64,000 bases of DNA from Nostoc sp. NIES-4103 (GTDB lineage Bacteria > Cyanobacteriota > Cyanobacteriia > Cyanobacteriales > Nostocaceae), in contig NZ_AP018288.1 of NCBI RefSeq assembly GCF_002368335.1, positions 5,635,560 to 5,699,559 on the forward strand, in the 5' to 3' direction. The notes under the pieces are model-generated. The model was not told where the DNA came from and searched no databases. It saw nothing but the letters and a program-made list of their open reading frames with translations. Position 1 is the first letter of the stretch; every line of letters begins with the position of its first letter. This document shows positions 42,936 through 52,196 of this stretch, piece by piece. Both the position numbers and the translations under genes were made by a program.

Positions 42936-43316
42936 TTAATCAAGCGTTTTAGCTACGGTATAAGAAGATTTGAGGTTTTGTAACTCCTGAAAGCTCAAAA
43001 AACGCAATTCATCCATCTTTTGCTTGACTAGACCTAAAAACTCTTTGAACTGAGGACAAGACTGACAATTTGGCTGATGACCTGGAATTAAACATTCACA
43101 CACAAACCTTGGTCTTTCTTTAAAAGTGCGATCGCAGTCATTACATAGATATTTTTGTACACCATTAGCTCTACCACATTTCACAAGCAGAGTCGAATTG
43201 CACCTAGGACATTCGATACTATAGGTTCTAGGCTGTGGTTGCCATTCCTGTAGAGCTTGTTGCATAGCAATTTCACATCTCAGTTTATTTAAATCAAAAA
43301 TTTTTTGAGTATTCAT
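42936..43316 (-). CDS. Zinc-ribbon protein next to the second serine recombinase
   Basis: 126 residues. The centre has an IS1/transposase-like zinc ribbon: ECPRCNSTLLVKCGRANGVQKYLCNDCDRTFKERPRF, then a second cluster CECLIPGHQPNCQSCPQF. Ends are helical. Such ribbons bind DNA and occur at the start of IS1 InsA-like proteins. It lies 21 bp downstream of the recombinase on the same strand, so it may be a directionality or accessory factor; this is inference. Confidence 0.65.
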   Translation of the reverse strand: MNTQKIFDLNKLRCEIAMQQALQEWQPQPRTYSIECPRCNSTLLVKCGRANGVQKYLCNDCDRTFKERPRFVCECLIPGHQPNCQSCPQFKEFLGLVKQKMDELRFLSFQELQNLKSSYTVAKTLD

Positions 43317-43337
43317 AAGTCCAAATGAGATAAACCT

Positions 43338-44879
43338 TCAAATTTTGAGAGTAACTTTTTTAACTTCTCCGTTATGGACAGTGATCCTATGGACAATCTG
43401 CTGAAAAATTTTTACCTTATCATCAGGTGAAAGTGTGTGCCAGATTGCTAAATTATTGCCTGCACGAATAATTTCTTCCGTACTCTTATTCACAAGAGAA
43501 TCAGAGATAAAAGGATTAATTTCCTCCACAATTTGCTGACGAATCTTAGCTTTAAGGTTTTCCAAGTCTGGATCAAAACCTGGAATTTTTTCGAGAGCAT
43601 CTAACCTTGACTCCAACTCCTTTAACTTCTGTGATTTTTCCTGTGGTATACGAGATTGTTCTGACTCACTTGTGAGAGTCTGAGAACGTTGCACCAAAGT
43701 CTTAATTAGAGCATCCTCAATATTTTGTTTTCGGGTAGATGTTAGATTTATACATCCTATCCCCGCGTATCTACATGCAAAATAATAATATTTTCCTCCA
43801 TCTTTACGTTTAGCACTTTTAGTAATGCATTTAGAAGCACATTCAGCACAGAAAACCAGCCCACTTTGATAAGCATATTCTCGATATGAGTTAGTCCCAT
43901 TGAGTTCTGGATTCGTGATCGGCCCTTTCTTGTGATTAAACTTAAGTATTTGCTGAATTTCTAAAGCTTCTTCATCAGTAATTAGTTTGTGTTCTGGATG
44001 TGTATTATAAACAAATTCCCAGTTTTCACGCTGATTTTTCTTTCTTTTACCTTTCCCCAGATTAATTCGTTGCAGATAAGCAGTATGGCCACATAATACT
44101 GGATTAGTTAACCACCAATTAAATCCTGTAGCTGTCCAATGAAATTTACCATCACTACCATTTCTACGATAATTAATTTTAGCCAGACCATATTTCTGAA
44201 ATATGCTTTTTAAAGCTCTAGTAGCTCCTTTAACCTGGAAAAAAATATCAATACAATCTCTGGCAATCTGCTTAACTGTTAAAGCATTTAGCTTAGTTAA
44301 ATCTGTTTCATGGTAGAGTTCTAAATAATTAAATGGTCTATTGGATATTAGACAGAGAAATTGACTTTCATTTAGTTGATATTTATCATTAACAATTTTA
44401 TAACCCCAAGGATAAGATTCACTAGCTGCTTGTTGATCGCGACGGTACTTTTTACCATGACGTACTCGCTCTGATAAAAGGTCAGTTTCCCATTCGGCAA
44501 GAGAGCCTAATAAATTAAGCATTAATTTACCTTGGGATGTCGTCAAATCAATCGCCTGATCTAGGACTCGAAGGTTTACTCCAGCAGTTACAAAAATTTC
44601 TATACATTCTCGTAGCTTTGGTAAAGACCTTGCAATTCTATCTATTCTAGTGATGATGACTTCATCAGTTTTCCCTTCGCTGATTGATTTCATCAATTCT
44701 TTTAAAGCGGGTCTGTTATCCCTACTACCAGATTGAATATCTTGAAAAATTTTTGTTGCTCCGGCTGCTTTGAGTCTTGCTATCTGTTGTTCCAAAGCAT
44801 TAGAGTCAACAGCTTGTTCACGAGAAGAAACTCTAGCATAACCGACAATTATTTTTCTTTTTTCTAATTCAATGTTCAT
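43338..44879 (-). CDS. Second XisF-like large serine recombinase
   Basis: 513 residues. VGYARVSSREQAVDSNALEQQI contains the catalytic serine; ITRIDRIARS and LLGSLAEWETDLLSERVRHGKKYRRDQ complete the resolvase domain. The recombinase domain (TATGFNWWLTNPVLCGHTAYL) and a zinc ribbon (CAECASKC ... CRYAGIGC) follow. It is of the same size class as XisF at 40967 but clearly divergent in sequence and on the opposite strand. It could excise another element (for example one inserted inside this one) or be an alternative fdxN-element recombinase. Start ATG 44879. Confidence 0.85.
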   Translation of the reverse strand: MNIELEKRKIIVGYARVSSREQAVDSNALEQQIARLKAAGATKIFQDIQSGSRDNRPALKELMKSISEGKTDEVIITRIDRIARSLPKLRECIEIFVTAGVNLRVLDQAIDLTTSQGKLMLNLLGSLAEWETDLLSERVRHGKKYRRDQQAASESYPWGYKIVNDKYQLNESQFLCLISNRPFNYLELYHETDLTKLNALTVKQIARDCIDIFFQVKGATRALKSIFQKYGLAKINYRRNGSDGKFHWTATGFNWWLTNPVLCGHTAYLQRINLGKGKRKKNQRENWEFVYNTHPEHKLITDEEALEIQQILKFNHKKGPITNPELNGTNSYREYAYQSGLVFCAECASKCITKSAKRKDGGKYYYFACRYAGIGCINLTSTRKQNIEDALIKTLVQRSQTLTSESEQSRIPQEKSQKLKELESRLDALEKIPGFDPDLENLKAKIRQQIVEEINPFISDSLVNKSTEEIIRAGNNLAIWHTLSPDDKVKIFQQIVHRITVHNGEVKKVTLKI

Positions 44880-45194
44880 TTTTATTTTTTCTAATTCAAT
44901 AAATTAATTCAGCCAATATTCATATTGTTGTTTAATTAATATGAAAATATTAGCAGATTATTGTGCGTATCCACTTCCTGCTGGGTATGCACAAAAAGTA
45001 GTCAAATAAATTTAGTATTTACTTACTGAAACTGTCCCTCTACAACCAATGTTGTCTGCTGATTCTGAATAAAAATAAAAAAACGAAAACTATCATTTAC
45101 TTTTTTGTGCCATCTCCTAAAAAAATCTGCTCTGAAATTAGTTTGTCAGAGCAGATTTTAAATTTCATCTTTTGTGCATCTTTTTGGCTAGTTG
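44880..45194. other. AT-rich spacer
   Basis: 315 bases without a gene. TTAGTTTGTCAGAGCAGATT (about 45139-45158) and AAAAATCTGCTCTGAAATTA (45120-45139) contain the inverted words ATCTGCTCTGA / TCAGAGCAGAT, a likely terminator for one of the flanking leftward genes. Confidence 0.5.
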
Positions 45195-46070
45195 TTACTT
45201 TTCTTTACAAAACCCATTTTTATATTTAGAGCGTTTTTGACTTCTGCCTCGTTTACCCTTTCCACCAACAAATAGGGAACCATTTTTTTCTAAAGCAGCA
45301 AACTGTAGATTGGGATTATTACGAATACTTCTGAGAGTCTGTTTGCGAATCTTGATGTATTTAGAGTAGTTATAACGAAACTGAAAGTCCTGTTGTGCAA
45401 TTTTTTCAGCGTGTACTCTGATAGCTTCCTCTGTAGAATCCCAACTTGGAATTTGATTCGGCTGAAAGCCACAGGCTTCTTCAAATCTTCGTGAACCAAG
45501 AGAATCAAAGTGTTCACTGATCCTTTTTGACATTGCATCACAGTCAGAATGTTTTCCTCTTCGAGAACTTATTCCTAAAATTCCTGTCGTTTTAAAAGTT
45601 TTCTCCAATCGCTCAAATTCACAGCTAAACCAAAGTTCAGCAGCAGAAAGAGATTCAATTGAGGCTTTCCATCCAAATTGATCGTGTTCTAGAATTTCTT
45701 GGCAAAGATTTAGTAAAGCCCAACACTGTTCAGCATGGGGTTTATAGTCAAACTCCCAACTAAAACGTAGCTCTGGTGGGTCAACAGGAAAGCTATTATT
45801 GATAGTGCTATCAAAGTGAACTATCCACTTCTGTATAGCCTTAAAAGCATCTTGATGAGATATAAGTAATACTCCTAAATCTCCCTCGCTCATATCAGAA
45901 CCTAAAATTCCATGAGCCTTGAGAACATAATCTGGTAAAAGTGCAAAACTTTGAATGTAATCGTTTCGGTTGGGCTTTTCTTTGTCTTTTATCTTTAACC
46001 TTTGGATTATTAGATTGTAGATACCTGGTTTCAGTTCTTCTGCCTGCAAGGAAATTGTTTTTTTATTCAT
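45195..46070 (-). CDS. Hypothetical protein of the recombinase region
   Basis: 291 residues, no family recognised. The N-terminus is LQAEELKPGIYNLIIQRLKIKDKEKPNRNDYIQSFALLPDYVLKAHGILGSDM. The middle is rich in tryptophan and acidic residues (WEFDYKPHAEQCWALLNLCQEILEHDQFGWKASIESLSAAELWFSCEFERLE). The C-terminus is strongly basic (GGKGKRGRSQKRSKYKNGF), suggesting nucleic-acid binding. It is collinear with the second serine recombinase and zinc-ribbon gene, and the three may form one mobile unit. Start ATG 46070; AT-rich like its neighbours. Confidence 0.6.
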   Translation of the reverse strand: MNKKTISLQAEELKPGIYNLIIQRLKIKDKEKPNRNDYIQSFALLPDYVLKAHGILGSDMSEGDLGVLLISHQDAFKAIQKWIVHFDSTINNSFPVDPPELRFSWEFDYKPHAEQCWALLNLCQEILEHDQFGWKASIESLSAAELWFSCEFERLEKTFKTTGILGISSRRGKHSDCDAMSKRISEHFDSLGSRRFEEACGFQPNQIPSWDSTEEAIRVHAEKIAQQDFQFRYNYSKYIKIRKQTLRSIRNNPNLQFAALEKNGSLFVGGKGKRGRSQKRSKYKNGFCKEK

Positions 46071-46301
46071 TTTTTTGGCATTTTAATATTTTCTTTCAAA
46101 ATTCACCAATAATAAGTCTTATTAATATTTTTATTTTTACTTAACTCCAGTTAAATATATTTAATAATTGTACTGCATTCTTGTGAGCCTTCTCCTAATT
46201 AGATATTAAGGTCTATTTGTAAATATACTTTTATACTTTTTACACCTAAAATGTACGCAACTATAATTTACATTTTATCTCTCACAGGACTTACGCAACA
46301 A
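46071..46301. other. AT-rich spacer to IS remnant
   Basis: No gene. Contains the motif AGGACTTACGCA at 46286-46297, which recurs at 50090 and is probably the left end of the adjacent insertion sequence. Confidence 0.5.
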
Positions 46302-47019
46302 CCTAAAGGATTTGGGCATCCTGTAGAAGTAGATTTACGAGAAATTCTGAATGCCATTTTCTACGTGCAAAGAACCGGGTATCAGTAAAAAATGTTACTT
46401 CATGACCTACCACCGTACACAACAGTGTATGGATATTTTCAAAAATGGCAATTGCATTGCGCTCTGGGAGCATCTTCACGACCAAATACGTCATCAACTG
46501 CGACAAGATTTAGGGCGTTCCGGACATTCTACTGTGGCGATCGCAGATTCCCAATCGGTGAAGACCACCGAAAAAAAGGGGAGGTCTACGGCTTTGATGG
46601 TGGTAAAAAGGTTAAAGGGCGTAAGCGGCATATAGTTGTAGATTCACAAGGATTGTTGATTGGTGTTTTAGTAACCGAAGCTAATGCGTCAGAACGCTTG
46701 GGTGCTGTAGTTGTACTGCATGAAGCGACGGTTGAATTGTCCAAATTGGAAGTTGTTTGGGTCGATCAGGGCTATTCGGGTGAGAACTTTGCTCAAGCAG
46801 TTAGGCTAGTTTGTGGAGAACAGGTACGTGTTGAGGTGATTCCAAGAAACTCGCGCATCATTTGAGCGATTGCCGAAACGATGGATTGTAGAACGGACAT
46901 TTGGTTGGCTCAATCGATTTCGGCGTTTGAGTAAGGATTATGAGTTGTACACCGAGTTAAGTGAAGCTATGATTTATGGCTCATTGATTCGTCTGATGAT
47001 CAGGCGAATCGCATCTTAA
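46302..47019 (+). pseudogene. Degraded IS5-family transposase
   Basis: Transposase sequence can be followed across three frame changes and one nonsense codon. EILNAIFYVQRTGYQ is followed by TAA, then MLLHDLPPYTTVYGYFQKWQ. The frame shifts near 46440 to ALWEHLHDQIRHQLRQDLGRSG and IADSQSVKTTEKKG, near 46575 to GEVYGFDGGKKVKGRKRHIVVDSQG, and near 46855 to FERLPKRWIVERTFGWLNRFRRLSKDYEL and IRRIAS, stop 47019. It belongs to the same family as the intact copy at 1254-2045 but is clearly diverged. Non-functional. Confidence 0.88.
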
Positions 47020-47261
47020 GCTTTTGTTTACGAATCAGATCTAAGGAAAGCTCCATAACTCGTTTAAGTAAGGAGAGAGTGTGGAGGTTGTAAGCCATGC
47101 GGTAATACTGGACTAATCCTCCAACTAAAAAAATATTCCATCGCTGTGTATGCAGAGGAAGCAGAGGAGAAAAAATCTGCCGCTATGAATATGGGATAAT
47201 TTATTTTTTGGAAGTTCCTATCCTAACTTCCTACCCCCTCATCCCATATTTATTACTATGA
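47020..47261. other. Spacer, nothing recognised
   Basis: 242 bases after the IS remnant, 3' of the permease gene. The ATPase gene expected here is absent. Confidence 0.5.
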
Positions 47262-48479
47262 TCAAGCACTTCTAAGTGCTACAATTGGGTCAAGTTGAGC
47301 AGCACGACGTGCAGGAACAACGCCAAAGAATAAACCAATACTGCCAGAAACAGTGGCAGCCACAATAACTGCTACAGATGATACTCCAGCTTTTAAAGGT
47401 GTGAGAATACTAACTAGCACAACTACACTGCCTCCAACAGCAATTCCTAAGGCACCACCAACGATTGAGAGTAGCACAGCTTCAATGATGAATTGCAATA
47501 ATATGTCTTGTTGATTAGCACCAATTGCTTTGCGTAGTCCAATCTCTTTGGTACGTTCTGTGACGGAAACGAGCATAATATTCATGATGCCAATCCCACC
47601 GACAAGCAAAGAAATTCCTGCGATCGCTGCCAACATTAGGGTTAATGCACTAGAAACCGCATTAATTATTTCTAGAATATTCTTTTGGGTTTCAATGTTA
47701 AAGTCATCATTTTGAGTAATCTTGTGACGCAGACGCAGCAAATTTTTGATTTGGAACTCTGCCGCCCTGATGCTATTTTGATTTTTAGCAGACACAGAGA
47801 TCAGTGAAAGGTCGATACCGTAAGGTGAAGTCGCTCCTACAACCCGACTGGACATGGTGCTGATGGGGATAAAAGCAGAATCATCATTGTTCTCACCTAA
47901 GAAGGAACCTTTAGCTACTGTTAAGCCAATTACTTGGAAAGTAACATTTTGAATCTGTACTTGCTGTCCAATTGGGTTTTGACTGCCAAACAATTTTTTT
48001 GCTAAATCAGGGCCTAAAATCGCTACTGGTTGATAGCGTTTTACATCTAACTCATTAAAAAATCTGCCACGAGCGATTTTAAAATTGCGGACGGTCAGAT
48101 ATGCTGGTGTAGTTCCAATAACTGAGCTATTTGAGTTTTTGTTGCGGTAATTAATAATTATCTTGTTAGTAATATCTGGAGCTACATTTTTAACTGTAGA
48201 TATTTGCTTGGCGATCGCTTCGGCATCAGCCAGTACCAATGTCTTGGGTGTTAAAATCGCTGTGTTCTGACCTTCAGGGCTGCCAGGAAGAATAAACAGC
48301 GTATTTGGCCCCAATGCCTCAAATTGTTGAGTAGCCAACTTTTGCGCTCCCTCGCCAATTCCAATCATGGCAATCACTGAAGCGTTACCAATAATAATTC
48401 CTAACATGGTCAAACTACTACGGAGTTTATTTGCCAGCAATGTAGTTGTAGCCATTTTGAAGCTTTCTAAAATATTCAT
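47262..48479 (-). CDS. MacB-type ABC exporter permease
   Basis: 405 residues. N-terminal transmembrane segment (SSLTMLGIIIGNASVIAMIGIGEGA), a periplasmic MacB_PCD domain of about 200 residues, then three C-terminal transmembrane helices of the FtsX type (LMLAAIAGISLLVGGIGIMNIMLVSV with ERTKEIGLRKAIGA; LQFIIEAVLLSIVGG). It has no fused ATPase domain, and overlaps the adaptor gene by 4 bases. The normal third partner, a MacB/LolD-like ATPase, is not seen. It may export a product of the neighbouring synthetase if an ATPase is supplied from elsewhere. Confidence 0.9.
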   Translation of the reverse strand: MNILESFKMATTTLLANKLRSSLTMLGIIIGNASVIAMIGIGEGAQKLATQQFEALGPNTLFILPGSPEGQNTAILTPKTLVLADAEAIAKQISTVKNVAPDITNKIIINYRNKNSNSSVIGTTPAYLTVRNFKIARGRFFNELDVKRYQPVAILGPDLAKKLFGSQNPIGQQVQIQNVTFQVIGLTVAKGSFLGENNDDSAFIPISTMSSRVVGATSPYGIDLSLISVSAKNQNSIRAAEFQIKNLLRLRHKITQNDDFNIETQKNILEIINAVSSALTLMLAAIAGISLLVGGIGIMNIMLVSVTERTKEIGLRKAIGANQQDILLQFIIEAVLLSIVGGALGIAVGGSVVVLVSILTPLKAGVSSVAVIVAATVSGSIGLFFGVVPARRAAQLDPIVALRSA

Positions 48480-49930
48480 GGCTGGGGTTGTTTGTCTTGA
48501 GGAAGGTCATTAAATACGCGATCGCCTGCTTTTAGCCCCTGCAAAACTTGAACTTGATTGTCAACATTTATACCAACAGTCACAAGGCGAAATATTGGTT
48601 GATTATTGGCATCTGGAACCATGACACCAGTTTTACCTTGCTCAGTGACAATCGTTTCTTCAGGAATCAATAGAATATTTGGCATCATTTGACCAATAAA
48701 TGTCACATTTTTCACATTCATTCCCGAACGCAGTTTTTCTTTCCCTGTATCAATGTTTACACGCACTTTGAAAGATGTGACATTTTGCTCAACTATAGCT
48801 TCTGGCGAAATCAACCGCACATGTCCATGAAATACTTCATCGCCATAAGCGTCAACTATAATTTCTACTTTTTGTCCCACTTTTACCTGAGGAATATCGA
48901 CTTCTGGCACTTTTGCAATTACTTCTAAACCCTTTGCCAAGGCAATAATTGAGGTCGAAGTTGCAGACTCATCATTAGAAGCCGATGTCGCTGGGCTGAC
49001 ATACCCTCCTGGTGTGGCATACTTCTGGGTGACAACACCTGAAAAAGGAGCGCGGATAATTGTATCTGCTAACTGCACTTGCTGTTGTTCTAACTGCGCC
49101 TTTACCTCTGCTACGGCTGCTTTGAATCGCTCAATTTCTTCTGGACGACTGCCATTTTGCAACTTTCGTAAAGCTTCACTTTCTTGATCAACCACTGCTT
49201 GTTGTTTTTTAATGTCTTCATTGCGGTTGCCACTTTTGAGCAGAGATAATCGACGTTGATTTTCTGTTAAAGTGGCTTTTGCCCTTTTATCTTCACTGAT
49301 GTATTGTTCTAGAGAGTCTTGAGAAATAGCTCCTGCTATAGCTAATTCTTGATAGCGCTTAACCCGTGCTTGAGTCAGTTCCACCTGTGCTAAAGCTGAT
49401 TCCACCTGGGCTTGCGCTTGTTCAATCTCCTGTAATCGATTACCCTCACGCAATATATTCAGCTGCGCTTCGGCTTCTGCTAGATGAGCTTTTCCTTGTG
49501 CAATGTCTTCGGAACGACTACCGGCTTGACTTTCCGCTAACTGTGCTTTTGCTTGGTTTAATTTCGCTTGGTATTCGAGGATTTGTGTTTTAATCTCGGA
49601 ATTATCCATTTGGGCAATTATTTGCCCCTTCTCTAAGGTTTGCCCTTGTTCTACATCTAGTTTAGTCAGAATCCCCGGATTTTTAGGGCTGATATTAACA
49701 CTTTGCGCTGGCTGCACCTTTCCACTAGCACTGATACGCACGGTAACGGTTCTAACTTGTACTGGGATAGTTAATTGTGCAATATCTTGTTTGCTTGTCT
49801 TGCGATTTACCACTTTTAAGATCATTGTTGTGGCAAGAATTAAAACTCCAACTGCCATTAGCCTAATTAGCCAGAGTAATGAATACTTAACTTTTTTGTT
49901 AATGATTGGGATTTCTATGTGGGCAATCAT
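48476..49930 (-). CDS. HlyD/MacA-like membrane-fusion adaptor
   Basis: 484 residues. N-terminal membrane anchor (WLIRLMAVGVLILATTMIL), lipoyl halves (VQPAQSVNISPKNPGILTKLDVEQGQTLEKGQIIAQMDNSEI and TIIRAPFSGVVTQKYATPGGYV), an extended alpha-helical hairpin with repeated QAQVESALAQVELTQARVKRYQEL-type heptads, and a beta-barrel domain (LEVIAKVPEVDIPQVKVGQKV). It links inner-membrane ABC permease and outer-membrane channel. The hairpin is long, as in cyanobacterial DevB-like adaptors. Coupled to the permease by ATGA. Confidence 0.9.
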   Translation of the reverse strand: MIAHIEIPIINKKVKYSLLWLIRLMAVGVLILATTMILKVVNRKTSKQDIAQLTIPVQVRTVTVRISASGKVQPAQSVNISPKNPGILTKLDVEQGQTLEKGQIIAQMDNSEIKTQILEYQAKLNQAKAQLAESQAGSRSEDIAQGKAHLAEAEAQLNILREGNRLQEIEQAQAQVESALAQVELTQARVKRYQELAIAGAISQDSLEQYISEDKRAKATLTENQRRLSLLKSGNRNEDIKKQQAVVDQESEALRKLQNGSRPEEIERFKAAVAEVKAQLEQQQVQLADTIIRAPFSGVVTQKYATPGGYVSPATSASNDESATSTSIIALAKGLEVIAKVPEVDIPQVKVGQKVEIIVDAYGDEVFHGHVRLISPEAIVEQNVTSFKVRVNIDTGKEKLRSGMNVKNVTFIGQMMPNILLIPEETIVTEQGKTGVMVPDANNQPIFRLVTVGINVDNQVQVLQGLKAGDRVFNDLPQDKQPQP

Positions 49931-50914
49931 CTAATCAACCTAATAAATATTAGAAAATTACGAAAATCTGCTAAGCATTGTGCTTGGTTGTCTGACTCCA
50001 CAGCCAGTAAATTTTTTCTTGCCAGCGCGTTAGTTGTTTATTATTCACAATCCTTAATTACAAAAGACTCAACTTCATTGAGATTACCTAGGACTTACGC
50101 ATTGACAAAAGTAATGACATAGAGATATGGATTTTCAGGCATTCAAGTTTGATTTTTTCACCATTACTCAGCGATCGCACTAAGATTTAAAGCTAGTAGT
50201 CAATAGCCGGAAACAACGTATTTTCGTTATTCAAATGATAGTCATTTTGTACAGTACATAAGTCCTATTACCTTCCAATATATAATCTTTAATTTTCTTT
50301 TTTAAAAAATAAATATCTTTTTCTTAAGTATTATATTATTAATTAATTTAAATTTTTGCTACTTATTTTGATTTACATTTTTTTACTATCAAAATATTTT
50401 AATTTTACCTAATTCACTATATATTTTATGATTAGCTGGAATACTAAGAAATAAAATAATTTAATCACGTATTAATTATTTTTATTTATATAGCAATCCA
50501 TAATCAATAGTGATGAAAGTTGAAGTTCAACCCGGATTTCTCACAAAGAGATAAAAAAAGGAGGTAAAAAACTGCAAAAATGGATATAGGATAAGCATTT
50601 CAGCAGTTATAAAGCATGACCCCGACTTCAGATGATCGTACACCAAAACAATTAATTTTTTACTGCTTGTGAGAAATCCGGGTCAAATCCCTATTAAATA
50701 AGCATTACAGCTTAGACTTATGTTTTTTATCGGTTAGGAATGCTCGATCTAAGTAGAGCGATGCAAATAAAGCTGACTAGCAAGAATCGTCATTTGTCAT
50801 TGGTCATTGGTCATTTGTAAGGGTTTCAGGTGTGTTTACGTTTCTTAATATAGTTGGGTTTATTCTCCCCGACTTACTTACACATGTTGTTTGAAATATT
50901 GGAGTGAATTTTGC
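49931..50914. other. Long AT-rich intergenic region with two small inverted-repeat units
   Basis: 984 bases between divergent genes. It holds a weak unit bounded by AGGACTTA (50090) and TAAGTCCT (to 50266), and a clearer unit at 50529-50683. The rest is AT-rich with no gene; promoters for both flanking genes must be here. Confidence 0.6.
50529..50683. repeat. MITE-like element, about 155 bp
   Basis: Terminal inverted repeats AACCCGGATTTCTCAC (50529-50544) and GTGAGAAATCCGGGT (50669-50683), matching over 14-15 bases. No coding capacity between. It is probably a non-autonomous derivative of a DDE insertion sequence. Confidence 0.75.
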
Positions 50915-51808
50915 ATGAAAACCAAAGAAGCTGGTAGTCAAATATTGGAATTAGTACCAAATCAAAATACTTCAACCCGACAATTTACATTTGCATATAC
51001 TAATTTAGATCCAGAGATACTGACTTTAGTTCAACAGCATACTAACGAAATTAAAGGGCTAATGCGTCGTACTGCTCAAGATATTAACGAAATTGGTCAA
51101 AAGCTAATTGAAGTGAAACAGTATTTAGGGCATGGTAACTTTACAAATTGGCTCAAATTAGAGTTTAATTGGAGTGTATCGACTGCAACTAAGTTCATGC
51201 ATGTTGCAGAGCAGCTGAAATCCGTAAATTTTACGAATTTGAATATTAGTGCCTCAGCTCTTTACACTATTGCTGCTCCCTCTACATCCAAAGAAGCTAG
51301 AACAGAAGTTCTCAAACGTGCAGTTATGGGCGAAAATATTAGCTATACTCAGGCTAAAAAAATTGTCAGCAAGTATAAGCAAAAAGCTAACTCTCAGCCC
51401 GAACAGCTAAAAAGTACCAATCTTGATGATAAAGCCAGATGCAATGGTCATAACTCTCCAAATACAGTAGATGACTTCAGAGAGGAAGAAATCAACTCGA
51501 AAACAAATTTACCATCATTGCAATATCAGTTATTTTCAGTTGACACTCAAGAACAATTAATTGTAAATATTGGTAAACAAGAAATGGGAATTTCAGCACA
51601 AACAGGAAATAATATAACCAATGAATCAGTCAATTCTAGTGATTCAAACCTAGATACTTTGATTACGGAAATTGCAACTAATTTGAAAAAACTAACACCT
51701 GAGCAATTAGCTCTTCTCATAGACAAATGTGTAGAAATCAAATTGAACACATATCAATTAGAGGTTTTATCTCAGGCATCTCATAAAGCATTACAAACTT
51801 CTATATAA
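50915..51808 (+). CDS. DUF3102-domain protein
   Basis: 297 residues from ATG 50915 (MKTKEAGSQILELV). The DUF3102 core (LVQQHTNEIKGLMRRTAQDINEIGQKLIEVKQYLGHGNFTNWLKLEFNWSVSTATKFMHVAEQLK) is a helical, DNA-binding-like region, usually found in plasmid and mobile-element proteins. The second half is variable and ends with two helices (TLITEIATNLKKLTPEQLALLIDKCVEIKL). It precedes the synthetase by 388 bp on the same strand and might regulate it, or be ordinary mobile-element cargo. Start chosen over 50891 because of family alignment. Confidence 0.75.
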   Translation: MKTKEAGSQILELVPNQNTSTRQFTFAYTNLDPEILTLVQQHTNEIKGLMRRTAQDINEIGQKLIEVKQYLGHGNFTNWLKLEFNWSVSTATKFMHVAEQLKSVNFTNLNISASALYTIAAPSTSKEARTEVLKRAVMGENISYTQAKKIVSKYKQKANSQPEQLKSTNLDDKARCNGHNSPNTVDDFREEEINSKTNLPSLQYQLFSVDTQEQLIVNIGKQEMGISAQTGNNITNESVNSSDSNLDTLITEIATNLKKLTPEQLALLIDKCVEIKLNTYQLEVLSQASHKALQTSI

Positions 51809-52196
51809 CTTGATAATGCAGTGCCGAGTTTGGAACAAAAACTCTTCGAGTAATACATTTTTCTTGTTTTTTAGGTATAGCTAATACTCTGCTGTTCTGT
51901 GTCTTGAATTTTAGTGAACTCTGCAACTGTTCAATTGGGCATCTTAGGTAAATACTAAGCATTCAGTTTCTATCAATAAAAAACACAATATATACTTTGC
52001 ATTTATATATGATAAAATAATACATAATTATAAAAATTGCTTTCAATTACATTAAATATTTAATAAAATAAAGATAAAATTTCATATATTAAGTATTAAA
52101 AAATCAAAATAAATTTGATTAATTTGATAATTTTCCTATTGATGTATATATCACTGAATTACACTCATCAATTCACAAATCAAATAGTAATAATAT
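51809..52196. promoter_or_regulatory. Upstream region of the megasynthase
   Basis: 388 very AT-rich bases without a gene; presumably the synthetase promoter and leader. No clear ribosome site precedes the ATG (AATAGTAATAATAT). Confidence 0.5.
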
